A DNA stretch of 64,000 nt from Terramyces sp. JEL0728 (lineage: Eukaryota > Chytridiomycota > Chytridiomycetes > Rhizophydiales > Terramycetaceae): NCBI GenBank assembly GCA_027603945.1, contig JADIIU010000034.1:61926-125925 (forward strand), written 5' to 3'. Shown piece by piece: positions 1 to 10,686 of the stretch. The stretch's first letter is position 1. Each line of letters starts with the position of its first letter. The position numbers and the translations under genes are program-made. Under the pieces are notes generated by a model. The model was not told where the DNA came from. It did not search any database and saw nothing but the letters and a program-made list of their open reading frames with translations.

Positions 1-2040
1 GCGATCGCCGCCTGAATTGAAATACGACGGAGGCTTTAAAGTGGACGAAGATAAAAGGCGAAGTTGGTGGAGCTCGCATAGAAAAACATCGTCGGATGGC
101 GGAGAGATATACAATGAAAAGGCAATCGCAGATGACCAAAAAAATTCACAATTTGTATCGCTGTTTGCTGTTCCTGAAACGGAAAAGCTAGTGCAGAGTA
201 ACTATTGTATAACCTAGCATTCTCTGTGTATTACATATCCCTTATCCCCTATATTGGCAAATTGTACATTTCCAGCAATTACGTATGCTTCAAATCCAGA
301 TTAGTTGGTGCTCGAGCCAAAGTTGTATTACCGTTGAACGAAGTTGTTTCAGTGGAAAAATTAAAGAGATTCACTCCATTAGACTCTATAGTTTTAAAAA
401 CAAAGTCTCGGGATGAAGTAATACGTTTTTAACTAGATTTTATTTGATTTCCACACTACAGAATCCAGAAACGAGTGTTTGAAAATATTATCTGATTTGA
501 TGAAACATGCCAAGACCCAAAAAGTTGATTTAAATTCTCCTGCAGCAGACAGTTTGCTAGAAGTGCTGCCACGCAAGGACGAGCACGTCAAATCCTCTTT
601 AAGTGACGGTATTTATGTTTAATCCCAGAGGATATAACCAATCTTCAACCTTTTGTTACCCCCAAACCACCAGTTCCTGAAAAAATGCACATTACATGTT
701 TAACTATTGGGACCAGAGGAGATGTCCAGCCATACATTGCTTTGTGTAAAGGATTTATGGGTGATGGGCACACTTGCAGAATTGCCACGCACGATGAATA
801 CAGAGAATGGATCGAAGGATTTGGAATTGAATTTTCTTCAGTAAAAGGAGATCCGGCTGAACTAATGCAGCTTTGTGTCGATTATGGAGGCATAACCGTT
901 GGGTTCATTCGCGAAGCCTTGAATAAATTCACTGGATGGATAGATGAATTACTGGATTCGTGTTATGATGCATGCCAAGGAACCGATTTACTGATAGAAT
1001 CTCCCACGGCTTTTGGAGGATTGCATGTATCCGAGAAATTGCAAATTCCATTTTTTTCAGCATTTCCAATGCCGTGGACTAGGACCAGAGCCTATCCACA
1101 TCCATTTGCAGTACCAGACAAACATATGGGCGGAACATACAACTACATGTCTCATGCAATGATTGAGCAAGTGCTATGGAAAGGAATAGTGGGCCAAGTT
1201 AATACATGGAGAAAAAATAAGCTGGACCTTGTTCCGCTGCCATATGCATTAGAAAACAAGAAAATTCCATTCTTGTATTCTTTTTCGCCGTCTGTAGTTC
1301 CTCAGCCAGCTGACTGGCCAGATTGGATTCATACATGTGGATATTGGTTCTTGGATAATCCAGAGCACAATTGGAATCCTCCAGAAAGCTTAACAGAGTT
1401 TCTTAATAGTGGACCACCTCCAGTGTATATTGGGTTTGGCTCCATTATTGTTCAAGATCCAGGTATTCAATATTAATTCAGATGAAATGACGCAAATAGT
1501 CATTGATGCAGTGGTTAAATCTGGAGTTCGTGCAATTCTTTCTAAAGGATGGTCTGCCAGAGGACAGACTGGGCCAGCAGCAGCGATTGAGTACCCGCCA
1601 TCAATATATCCGCTAGATAGAGTTCCTCACGACTGGCTTTTCCCTAAATGTGCCGGAGTTGTTCATCATGGAGGTGCAGGTAAATTATAATTCATGTCAG
1701 GCACTACGGCAGCAGGACTACGAGCAGGAAGACCAACAGTAGTAAAGCCGTTCTTTGGAGATCAATTCTTTTGGGGCGATCGAATACATGATGTAAGTTT
1801 TATTAAGATTAGCTTGGGATTGGTGCTTGCTTGCGTAAATTCACAGTAGACACGTTTGCTAGTGCTCTGACATCAATCACCACCGACGAGACAATGAGGG
1901 AGAAGGCAGCAGAGATTGGAAACAACATCCAGAAAGAAAATGGTGTACGTGCCGCCATAGACTATGTCTATAGAGATTTGGAATTTTCAAAGAAGAGGAT
2001 ACACGATTTGGCAGCTATCCACAAAATGAAGCAAAAATAG
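1..2040 (+). CDS. ATG26: Sterol 3-beta-glucosyltransferase, ATG26/UGT51-like, 5' partial
   Basis: The frame is open to the left edge, so the start and any upstream GRAM/PH part lie outside the window. Six introns are inferred at 198-217, 418-436, 609-628, 1463-1481, 1680-1700 and 1793-1812 (19-21 nt). Removing them leaves 640 codons in frame from nt 2. Domains: a GRAM domain at about residues 70-130 ([25 protein letters not shown]), a short linker, then a GT28/GT1 fold from about residue 208 ([19 protein letters not shown]). The UDP-sugar end shows [20 protein letters not shown] and [18 protein letters not shown], the hallmark of fungal sterol glucosyltransferases. The family glucosylates ergosterol-type sterols at membranes, and in some fungi acts in pexophagy. 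The canonical protein carries GRAM-PH-GRAM before the enzyme; only the last GRAM is visible here. Confidence 0.92.
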
Positions 2041-2260
2041 TAATAATTGGCATGTAATAATAATAAATAATTTGGTATTTTGTAACCAACGAGATCAAAT
2101 CCCATAAGAATTGCCAATCTCGGCACTCAGCAAATTTATCAGCCAAATCTGTCAACTGCCAGCTGTACATCAATCCATCGTGGCTGCTTTAATATTCGAC
2201 GCCCAAGATGTTAGCCGTTCAACCGTTTGACGCCACTTTAGAAGGAAACGAAAGGGAAAA

Positions 2261-3695
2261 ATGCTTTACGAAAATTTCAATATGAATTCCATGGCAGGTA
2301 AAATTTTCCACTAACAAGTAGATGTCGCAAATGTAATCAAGCCAACTAATAAATAGCTTATGATTGTCAAAAAGAAATTAATGGGATACGTCGGTTTCCA
2401 TAATTTGCCAAATCAATATCACCGTAAATCACTAAAGAAGGGATTCCAATTTACTTTGATGGCAGTTGGTAATTTCAAACTAAAAGACAGGTGAAGCAGG
2501 TCTTGGAAAATCAACTCTTATTAACACGCTCTTCAACACTTCTATTTATCCCCTGAAAGATGTAAAGGAACTTTCCAACGACACTCCAAAAACCGTAGAA
2601 ATCCAATCAATCAGCGCAGGCAAGATTTCGTGTAACAATAGATTTGGAAGAAAACGGAGTAAAGTTGAAGCTCACCTGTATTGATACTCCTGGATTTGGA
2701 GATTTTGTGAACAATGAAGACAGCTGGAGACCAATTCTTGAAAACATAGAAGCCCGTTTTGACGCATATTTAGAACAAGAAAACAGAGTCAACAGAAAGA
2801 ATATCGTAGATACACGCGTACATGCATGTTTGTACTTTATTGCACCAACTGGCCACTCTTTAAAGCCAATCGACATTGAATTTATGAAGAGATTAGGAGG
2901 AAGAGTCAACTTGATCCCTGTTATCGCCAAATCCGATACTTTGACAGATGACGAAATCAAGGCGTTCAAAGCCAGAGTACCTTTTTTTGATGGTAGATTC
3001 TTGAAGACTTTGCTTTCCACAACATCCCATACTATCAGCCAGTGTCCCACGACAATGACGATCCAGAAATTGCTCAAGAAAACAAGGAAGTGATTGTAAT
3101 TAGTAGTTGATCAATAGAGCAAGCTTCCATTTGCAGTTGTTGGTTCTGACAGAGAAGTTACTGTTGGAGGAAAGAAAGTCCGAGGTCGTCAATATCCATG
3201 GGGCGTAATTGAAGTTGAAAACGAAGACCATTGCGATTTTGTCAAGCTCCGCCATATGCTTATCCGTTCCCATATGGAAGAATTAAAGGACCACACCAAC
3301 AATGTTTTGTATGAAAAGTACCGTCTCCAAAAGTTGGCTGAAAATGGCGGTGTTACGCAAGAAGCTGACCGTGGTGTAAACAACATGTAATTAGTCGTTA
3401 ATAGCAGTTCACCCCTATCTAAATTCGAACAAGAACGATTAGCCCACGACCAAAAGATGGCAAAGATGGAAGCTGAAATGAAAGCTGTTTTCCAACAAAA
3501 GGTAGCAGAAAAGGAAACCAAATTGAAACAATCCGAAGAAGAAGTAATTTAGCCTAATATTAGTTGTATGCTCGCCACAGAGAAATGAAAGAGCAATTGG
3601 AACGCCAAAGACTTGATTTGGAAGACAAGAGAAAGAGAGTAGAATCTGGTCGCGGTGGGAACACTAAAACTAAAGGCAAGGGCCTCTTTAAATAA
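2261..3695 (+). CDS. Septin GTPase with C-terminal coiled coil
   Basis: Eight ultrashort introns are inferred: 2298-2321, 2333-2356, 2469-2490, 2620-2641 (GC-AG), 2977-2996, 3096-3117, 3387-3407 (or 3387-3404) and 3544-3563. They yield about 419-420 residues, normal for a septin. Visible motifs are the P-loop GEAGLGKST, the switch DTPGFGD, the G4 motif AKSD, and the septin unique element ([17 protein letters not shown], then [18 protein letters not shown]). A Lys/Glu-rich coiled coil follows from about residue 340. Septins form GTP-dependent filaments at cell-cortex rings and, in chytrids, at rhizoid and zoospore structures. Start chosen: the ATG at 2261, which is in frame after two 24-nt introns. 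The first exon is short, so an earlier start is possible. Subgroup (CDC3/CDC12-like) not resolved. Confidence 0.92.
2620..2641 (+). other. Ultrashort GC-AG intron in the septin gene
   Basis: Without removal of this 22-nt segment the septin frame breaks between SISA and [12 protein letters not shown]. Removing it restores the conserved septin string [13 protein letters not shown] exactly. The segment starts GCAAG and ends AATAG, so the donor is GC rather than GT. It is the only non-GT donor among the roughly 72 introns inferred here. Confidence 0.75.
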
Positions 3696-3764
3696 TTAAT
3701 TTCTTGCGAAATACATACAATCCTTTCTAATTTTTCGTGTATTTTAAAGTGCGTTCGCGAATTG

Positions 3765-4284
3765 ATGTATTACGTCCACAAAAAGTATTCCCTTTCCAAG
3801 CAAAAAACCAACGAAATCAACGGTTTATTTAACCAATACGACATTGCAGAAATAGGCAGAATTTCTCCCAGAGACGCGCGGGAACTTTTACGAACCATTG
3901 GAATAGATGGGAATAGAATTGCTGACATGGCACAAAAATCAGACCCAGAAAACAGAGGATCGATAAGATTGGCACCATTACTGGAAAATATCCGCATCTA
4001 CCTCGTAAATACTACTAACAAAGGCAGAAGAACAAATGGATGATGAAATAACAAATATTTTCGATCTAGTATGTGAAATGGGAGCATCAGCTTACGACGA
4101 TGAGGATTTACAAGATCGCGATGAAGTGCCCATTGAATATATTAGAAGAGCAGCTGTTTCCCTTGGTGAATATTTTACTGAGAGTGAATTGAAGGAAATG
4201 ATTGAGATGGTGGATCCTACTAATAGTGGAACCTTGACTTTACAGAACTTTATGAAAACAATGAATAAAACTAGTATTTGGTAA
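3765..4284 (+). CDS. Divergent calmodulin-like EF-hand protein
   Basis: 166 aa, one 19-nt intron (4005-4023, containing ACTAAC near the acceptor). The layout is calmodulin-like, with loops at DIAEIGRISPRD, DPENRGSIRLAP and DPTNSGTLTLQN. The loops lack several acidic Ca2+ ligands, so metal binding is doubtful in most of them. An acidic inter-lobe stretch (DDEDLQDRDEVP) replaces one hand. The spacing resembles calmodulin-like and centrin-like proteins of about 165 aa, so it could be a flagellar or cytoskeletal calmodulin-like protein. The function is not assignable from sequence. It lies just 3' of the septin on the same strand. Confidence 0.7.
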
Positions 4285-4338
4285 GGGACTTTGTAACATC
4301 TGTCAAAGGAGCAAACAGTATCATTTATTTAAGATTCT

Positions 4339-4497
4339 TTCACATCAATCCATCAGGGGACGATACTTTTCCTTCACTGTCATCTGGGGATGAGACTTCT
4401 ACAACTTCATTGTTATCAGCGGGAGATTCTTCTACAGCTTTAGCCCTTGTATTTTTGAATTCGAAAACTGTGTATCCCAACCACAAACAAGCTTTCT
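4339..4497 (-). pseudogene. Possible C-terminal relic of the four-TM family
   Basis: On the minus strand an open frame reads WLGYTVFEF, then an acidic Ser-rich tail and a stop near 4339. WLGYTVFEF resembles the last-TM ending of the two intact neighbours (WIGYSAFEF at 5.4 kb, WGSYAGYEW at 6.2 kb). A stop lies immediately upstream in frame and no matching upstream exon is visible. It may be the leftover 3' end of a decayed third copy, or chance similarity. Confidence 0.25.
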
Positions 4498-4529
4498 ATT
4501 GATGCTGAGCATATTCACATTTCGGAGAA

Positions 4530-4544
4530 TTAGGGCTAGGGTTA
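4530..4544 (+). promoter_or_regulatory. TTAGGG-type ribosomal-protein promoter element
   Basis: TTAGGGCTAGGGTTA lies about 205 bp upstream of the ubiquitin-S27a start codon. It resembles the Tbf1-type TTAGGG site and the Homol-E box (AGGGTAGGGT) of fungal ribosomal-protein promoters. A pyrimidine-rich stretch follows at about 4585-4612. A GT...AG segment at 4616-4639 could be a 5'UTR intron. Confidence 0.45.
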
Positions 4545-4739
4545 AGCAGGCTCGGCTTGAACAATTCTATAAAAACCAAAAGAAAAAAAAATTCTTTACT
4601 TTTCGTCTTCTCAAGGTAAAGATACTATCGCATTGATAGTGGAGCATTGAGCAAGTCAAAAGTCTCTTGTGTAAATATCTCTCTGTGTCTTTCGCAAGAG
4701 ACGCGGCTTGTTCAACTCTTGTTTATAGAACATTGCTAA

Positions 4740-5300
<561 letters not shown>

Positions 5301-5416
5301 TGGTTTTCATAATACAACTTCTTGCATAAAATTATTGTTTATTAGAGCTATATTTCAACTTGTTTTTTCTATCCTGCAAATTCTTAGGACAATTGGTTCA
5401 TTTTAAATATACTTTA

Positions 5417-6058
5417 TTACCACCACTTAATTGAAGAATATCTGAGCTTGTAAAATTCGAATGCGCTGTATCCAATCCATAATGCAACTGCAACCCATGA
5501 AGCACCAACAGCAGCATTAATAGTATTAATATTCTTTGGATAATTGACTTTCTTATCCCCAGCATAAAACCCAATACCAAATACAGCACCGCAAGACTTT
5601 CCACTTTTCACAAATTCATTACAAGTTTGAGATACACCGGCTGTAACGAGGATTGCCAAGAACAAGGATAACAGGGAAAACAAAACACCGCCAGCCAAGA
5701 ATCCGTAAACCACTTTTTTTGTAGGCTCTTCTTGTTTGTATATGAAAAAGAATCGGAATCCAGTGAGGACAATTAATGCCAAGCAGCTGAGTAAACCAAA
5801 ACTAGAATTAAAAGATGATTACCTGACTGCTGTGCCGCAAGTGCTAGATGTAGAATCAAATGTGAATCCATCATTTCCATCTGGTTTATGGTAATTCTGT
5901 ACATAGAGTAAACAAATATTTCCCCTCCCGAACTGTAATTGATCAGACACACCACCAACATAAATACCGAGACAAATCTGGATTAATTAATGAGCTACCA
6001 TCAAGGATAAGAACCATCCAGCCAATCCTGCTGCTTCTACTTTGTTTGCAATTTGCAT
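5417..6058 (-). CDS. Four-TM membrane protein, tandem copy A
   Basis: 199 aa after removal of two 21-nt introns (5978-5998, 5802-5822). Four hydrophobic segments: near the N-terminus (GWFLSLMICLGIYVGG), after the first loop (LLSCLALIVLTGFRFFFIY), then GGVLFSLLSLFLAILVTAG, and a last one (SWVAVALWIGYSAFEFY). The extracellular-type loops hold paired cysteines (TSSTCG; SQTCNEF...SCG). The C-terminus ends SSIKWW. The topology is claudin/MARVEL-like but I do not recognise the family. The paralogue at 6177-6793 shares DQLQFG.G.ICLL.V.NYHK, SQTC..F...SCG and the KWW end. It lacks the first intron, so one was gained or lost after duplication. Confidence 0.75.
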
Positions 6059-6176
6059 GTGTTTCAAGTTAAAAAAATTTCTCCTTCAAAATCACCTCGT
6101 CTCCTTTTTGGGGCTGCAATCGAAACCGCAACAGTTTGGAAATAAGGAAATAAGAGAAAATAAAATTTATATAATA

Positions 6177-6793
6177 TTACCACCACTTCAATGAGGATGT
6201 GCGATACTTGAACCATTCGTATCCCGCATAGGATCCCCACAAGACGAAATCTACCCATGCAGCCCCTTCAACTGCTCGGATAGTAGTAAGATTCTTTGGA
6301 TAGATGTTGTCCAATGTATCAACAAAGAATCCTTGAGCTAAAATGCTACCACAAGATCCTGCCTTTTCAAATTGACTGCAAGTCTGTGAAATACCAAAAG
6401 TAACAACAAAGGCCATGATTAGCGAAATAAATGTCAATACTGAAGCGATGATTGCAAAGGCCATAATGACGTTTCTAGATGGTTCTTCTGATCTAACTAA
6501 ATAATACATTCTTCCACAAGCGAGTGCAATCAAAATTAAAATACCGATTGCTCCGATGCTGGATTAATTTAGGGTTACCTTACTGACGCACTGCATGAGG
6601 GAGAGTAAGCGTCGAATAGCCATTGGTCACCCACTTTGTGGTAGTTTTCAACGAACAGCAGACAGATACCACCCAAGCCGAATTGAAGTTGGTCTGCAGC
6701 ACCTCCAGTAAAGATTGCCATTGAGACGAATGTAGCAATCGCCCATGCTCCAATAACCACCTTCTCATTCTTTTCTGACAGTATTTTGTTCAT
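6177..6793 (-). CDS. Four-TM membrane protein, tandem copy B
   Basis: 198 aa, one 20-nt intron (6559-6578). Same four-TM plan and signatures as the gene immediately downstream on the same strand: GGAADQLQFGLGGICLLFVENYHK, GISQTCSQF, YPKNLTT, SSLKWW. The second intron position of copy A (between the first loop and TM2) is kept, while the first is absent. The ATG at 6793 gives a short cytoplasmic N-terminus (MNKILSEKNEKVV) before TM1. Function unknown; a plasma-membrane or secretory-pathway protein is inferred from topology only. Confidence 0.75.
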
Positions 6794-6876
6794 TGTTGTT
6801 TCGGGTTGAAAAAAATTTCCCCCTTCAAGTTTGATTTTAACGCAGCGTTATTTTTTTGAAACATAAGGAAAAATCT

Positions 6877-8695
6877 TTATTCAATCGAAAAACTCATGTC
6901 TGTATTCAATAGCGAGTCAAAATTCAGTTCGCTAGGATCTGCTTGTGATCTGGCGGTATCAGAAATCCCAGATCCAGGCGTCATTGCGAAAAACGATTCA
7001 GCAATATTTGGAAATTGTAAATCAAATCCAACTGGGTTTTCTACTTTAGGGCGATGGTGAATTAGTGGGTTTTGATCCAACACTTTGAAACGAGAATAAT
7101 CCATTATGACTTGAACTGGATTCATCAATGCTTGAAAGTACTCCAAAGCGTCAAGTAGTACTGGCCCGCGAAGGTACAGCTCAGTTATGATTTTCACACA
7201 TTTGATATGCACAGTTAGCGATTCCTTTATCTGCTTCATTTCATTTGGCGGTAATTCTAGCTTTGTGGCACAAATCAAAGGAACAGCCATGTGAAATACA
7301 TAGATGATAAAAAGTGAAGTGCAGTGATCAAATTTAGAATTGTAGAGCAGGTAGTATTCCAATATTTTTGCATTTTCATTTGCAATTTGTATTGAAAGCG
7401 CGAATGATCTGGATGAAGTTGCTAGGTTTAAATCTTCCAAAATATTATTCACCATCAACGGGCTGAATACAAGAATGCGGACATAATTGTATTGCACAAA
7501 TGAATCCAGCACAAACCACGTTTCCAGCGATGTGCTTGGCAACCCTTTATACAAGAAATTCAAATGCTCGTGGAAAATCGGAGGCAGGTTTGCCCACCAC
7601 AAGTGTAGGGAGCCTTCTAGTGTGGATAGGATATACAATGCGTTGATGTTTGTGTTTTCAAACTGGTACATGTAATTGAACTTTACTGCCTTCCCGAATA
7701 TTCGGAATAGTAAAACCCTGCACGCGTGTAATGATTGTTGCGGTATAGACGGTGTGAACCATTCTTTTGAGGACATTATATTGATTCCCAGATATGCTCT
7801 TCTGTCTTGTATAACTGAATTGTGATTGCTTCCTGGCAAAAATATCCCATTGTCTTCATCCTTTAGTTCGCTCTTGTGTCCATTATGTTGATTTATGTGG
7901 TATATCCACCACCAAACTCTCCTGCAATCTTCTTTTTCTTGCTCGTCGACTGCTAGCAATGGCAGGCATTCTTCCTTGTTGATACCAATATCCTTTGCCA
8001 TCTTGATTGCAATTGAAAAGAAAGACTGTCCTTTGACATCCTTGCCGAGCTCTAAAGTTAACAATAAATACTGAACAATAACACTGCGATATTAACCAGA
8101 CCTACGACGTTGGAGACGCAGGGATTGTCAATGATATCAGGAAACATGGACATGGCTTTTTCCAAATGCGCGTGTGCCAAATCCTTGTTCTCCTTTCCTT
8201 CAACCCTAAAATACCCATTTCCTCTTACTACAAACTTGAGCATTGGCGATAGCTTGACATGCTTTTCAAAAAATTGCCGTGAAATAAAAGTCTGTTCGCT
8301 GATTGATATGATCGCCTTTTCTTCCATCATAGCACCAATAATTTCATTTGAATTTATAATAACCTCCTGTTTGACTAATTCTGGCCGTCCGGGAGATGTT
8401 ACATTCGGAGTTAGGTATGAATTGTCTGAAATGGACCCGAATAAATTCGTTTTTGATGAGCGGAATGCGGATTCCAGTTGATGCAGTCTTGCTTCCAATG
8501 CCTTTTCTCTATCTGTTTGCTTTCTTTTGTGTACTTTTTGGCTCGGAGGAACTGCTCCTTCTTGGTAAACACATTTTATCTTTGCTAGGATGCATGAGCT
8601 GCAGGAAGGTCGTTCGCGGTCGCATTTCTTTGGTTACTATGTCTTACTTGTTTCTTTTTGTAGCAATTCTCACATGTGTTTATTGGTCGTCCCAT
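6877..8695 (-). CDS. Zn(II)2Cys6 transcription factor, array copy 1
   Basis: 592 aa with introns at 8628-8647 and 8052-8071 (20 nt each). The N-terminal binuclear zinc cluster is CENCYKKKQKCDRERPSCSSCILAKIKC (CX2CX6CX6CX2CX6C); the first intron splits it after KKKQ. A Lys-rich linker and short helix (ALEARLHQLESAF) follow, then a fungal-specific transcription factor domain over the rest (CRRVWWWIYHIDQ-type motif, MSSKEWFTPS). It is a nuclear DNA-binding regulator of unknown target. It is the most downstream gene of a four-gene head-to-tail array on this strand. Residue pattern, length and intron positions match its neighbours, so the array arose by tandem duplication. Confidence 0.92.
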
Positions 8696-8752
8696 TTTTA
8701 CTTTGAAAAAAAACACCAACGCCAAAACTTGAGATTCAACTAAATATATTTA

Positions 8753-10562
8753 TTAACTTAATTTTAAAAACTGCAGTATACTTTGATCGTCAATTGTTTG
8801 TGGAGAGTGGTGTGTGTTTGGCGTCGAGTTAAGAAGGGATTCCATATCATCTTGAGAGCCAGGAGTGCTGGTTTCCGCTGTAAAGTACTTTGCAGTGGGA
8901 AAGGTAGAGTACTTGTGATGCGACAGCGGATTGCTGTCGAAAAGAACAAATTTGTAAAAGTCTTGCACAACAAGAACTGGATTTGGAAGCGATAGCAGGT
9001 ATTCCAATAGTTCCAGTATAACTGGGCCTCGCCTTTGGTTTTGAATCAGGGTCCTTATTGCACTCATATGCATTTGAATGTTTTTCTGGAGCTCTAACGG
9101 GTCTTCGCCTGGAATTTCCATCTTCAAAGCGCAGATCATTGGCACAGTTGATTGGAAAATGTATGTCATAAAATATGGAGAACAGTAGTTGAAGGTTGGA
9201 TTGACTGTTAGGTAAAATGCAATCATTGCGGAAATTTGTTTACAAGAAACAAGCATATTGGCAAACGCAGGGCATTTAGTAGCTGAGGTATAGTCTTCAA
9301 CAATATTGTTGTAGCAAATAGGGGTGGAAATCATGATTTTCGTAAAGTAGAATTGGACGATTGTGTCGAGAGCAAACCAAGTTGATTTGGGATCTACAAT
9401 AGAAATAACAGGGTTGCATAATACTTCCAAATGCATGGTGAATTCCCTTGGCAAGCTGAGATACCACAAAGTGAGAGACCCTTCAAGCGTCGACATCAAA
9501 TACAAGTAATCTACAGAATTGTTTTCATATCTATACAAGTAATTGTACTTTAAAGCCTTCCCAAACAGCCTGGTCAAAAGAACTTTATAGGCATAAACTG
9601 GGAGCCCCGGTAAATTTGGAGTGAACCAATCCTCTGATGACATTACACTGATCCCCAACAACGCAGCCTTTCCTCTATCATCCATCGCGGCAGTCCCTGG
9701 AAGATATATTCCATGATCACTTTCTCGAATAAAGCTGAGATTATTGTACACTAGATTCTGATCAATGTGATACAGCCACCACCACACTTTTCTTAAATCC
9801 TCAATCTCGTTTTCATCGCTTGAAATAAGCATGATGGATTCCTCTCTGTTTATTCCAAGATCCTTTGCCAATCTAACTGTGAATCCAAAGTATGCAAGTC
9901 CTTCGTTGATTTTATCCATTTCTACAGTTAAAAGCAATTACTAAAATGAATGACCGCTAAAAGCAATGTTGCTAATAAGTTGGCTGGACATGGAAACGAA
10001 AGGGACTGTGCAAATTGCCCTACTGCTTTCTCCAGCCATACTAGCGTTTTCGCTTCATAATGAAGGCCGTCATGATGGAAATAGTAAGCTGCTCTTGCTG
10101 CAAATGTATACATAACCGATGAATCCAGCAACTTTGAAAAAAATTCTTTGGATATGTGTGTCATGTTGGACATTTGTTCAATTACATGCTCTCTGACCAT
10201 TGCGAGCTCCTCCTCGCACTCGGTAAAGCCAGTGCACAATGGGTCCTGCAAGTTGTGTGCAGCTTGTACTCCATCTGAAAATAAGGAAAAGTCTGGGACA
10301 AATCCAAATAAATTGGACTTTGATGCCTTGAAAGCAGACTCCAACTTTATCAATTTGTCAACCATTTCATTCTCCTTTTCTTTTGATAAACTCTGTCGTC
10401 GTTTAGATACTGATTTTCCTGCGTTCGGCGGATACACACAGTCGATTTGTGAAATCAGGCATCCCTGGCATGACGGCCTCCCGCGATCACATCTATATTA
10501 CTTTGCAGGTACTTTTGTTTCTTTTTCTGGCATCCAAAGCAAGTATTGTTTACTTTACCCAT
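8753..10562 (-). CDS. Zn(II)2Cys6 transcription factor, array copy 2
   Basis: 589 aa. Introns at 10493-10512 (inside the zinc cluster, after KKKQK) and 9922-9941 (just before MDKINEGLAYF), both 20 nt. The zinc cluster is CFGCQKKKQKCDRGRPSCQGCLISQIDC. The fungal_trans-like domain shows DLRKVWWWLYHIDQ and VMSSEDWFTPNLPG. The closest relatives in the window are the distant copies at 21.1 and 59.5 kb: they share the CxGCQKKKQK or CYSCQKKKQK cluster start, DKxNxG and the YYFHHD helix. A scaffold of regulators of this type usually controls metabolism or secretion. The target genes cannot be told from here. Confidence 0.92.
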
Positions 10563-10686
10563 GGAAAAATTAAAAAAGTCCAAAATTTCAGACTTGACGT
10601 GGCGTAGCGGGGATAATTCATTCCCGGTTTTACAAGTGATGAGTCGATCTTAATACATTGGTTTTTTATTATAAAACGAAATCAAA

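Noticed and set aside
4278..4502. Plus-strand open frame after the EF-hand gene
   Set aside because: No recognisable content. The opposite strand gives a better, though weak, relic interpretation.
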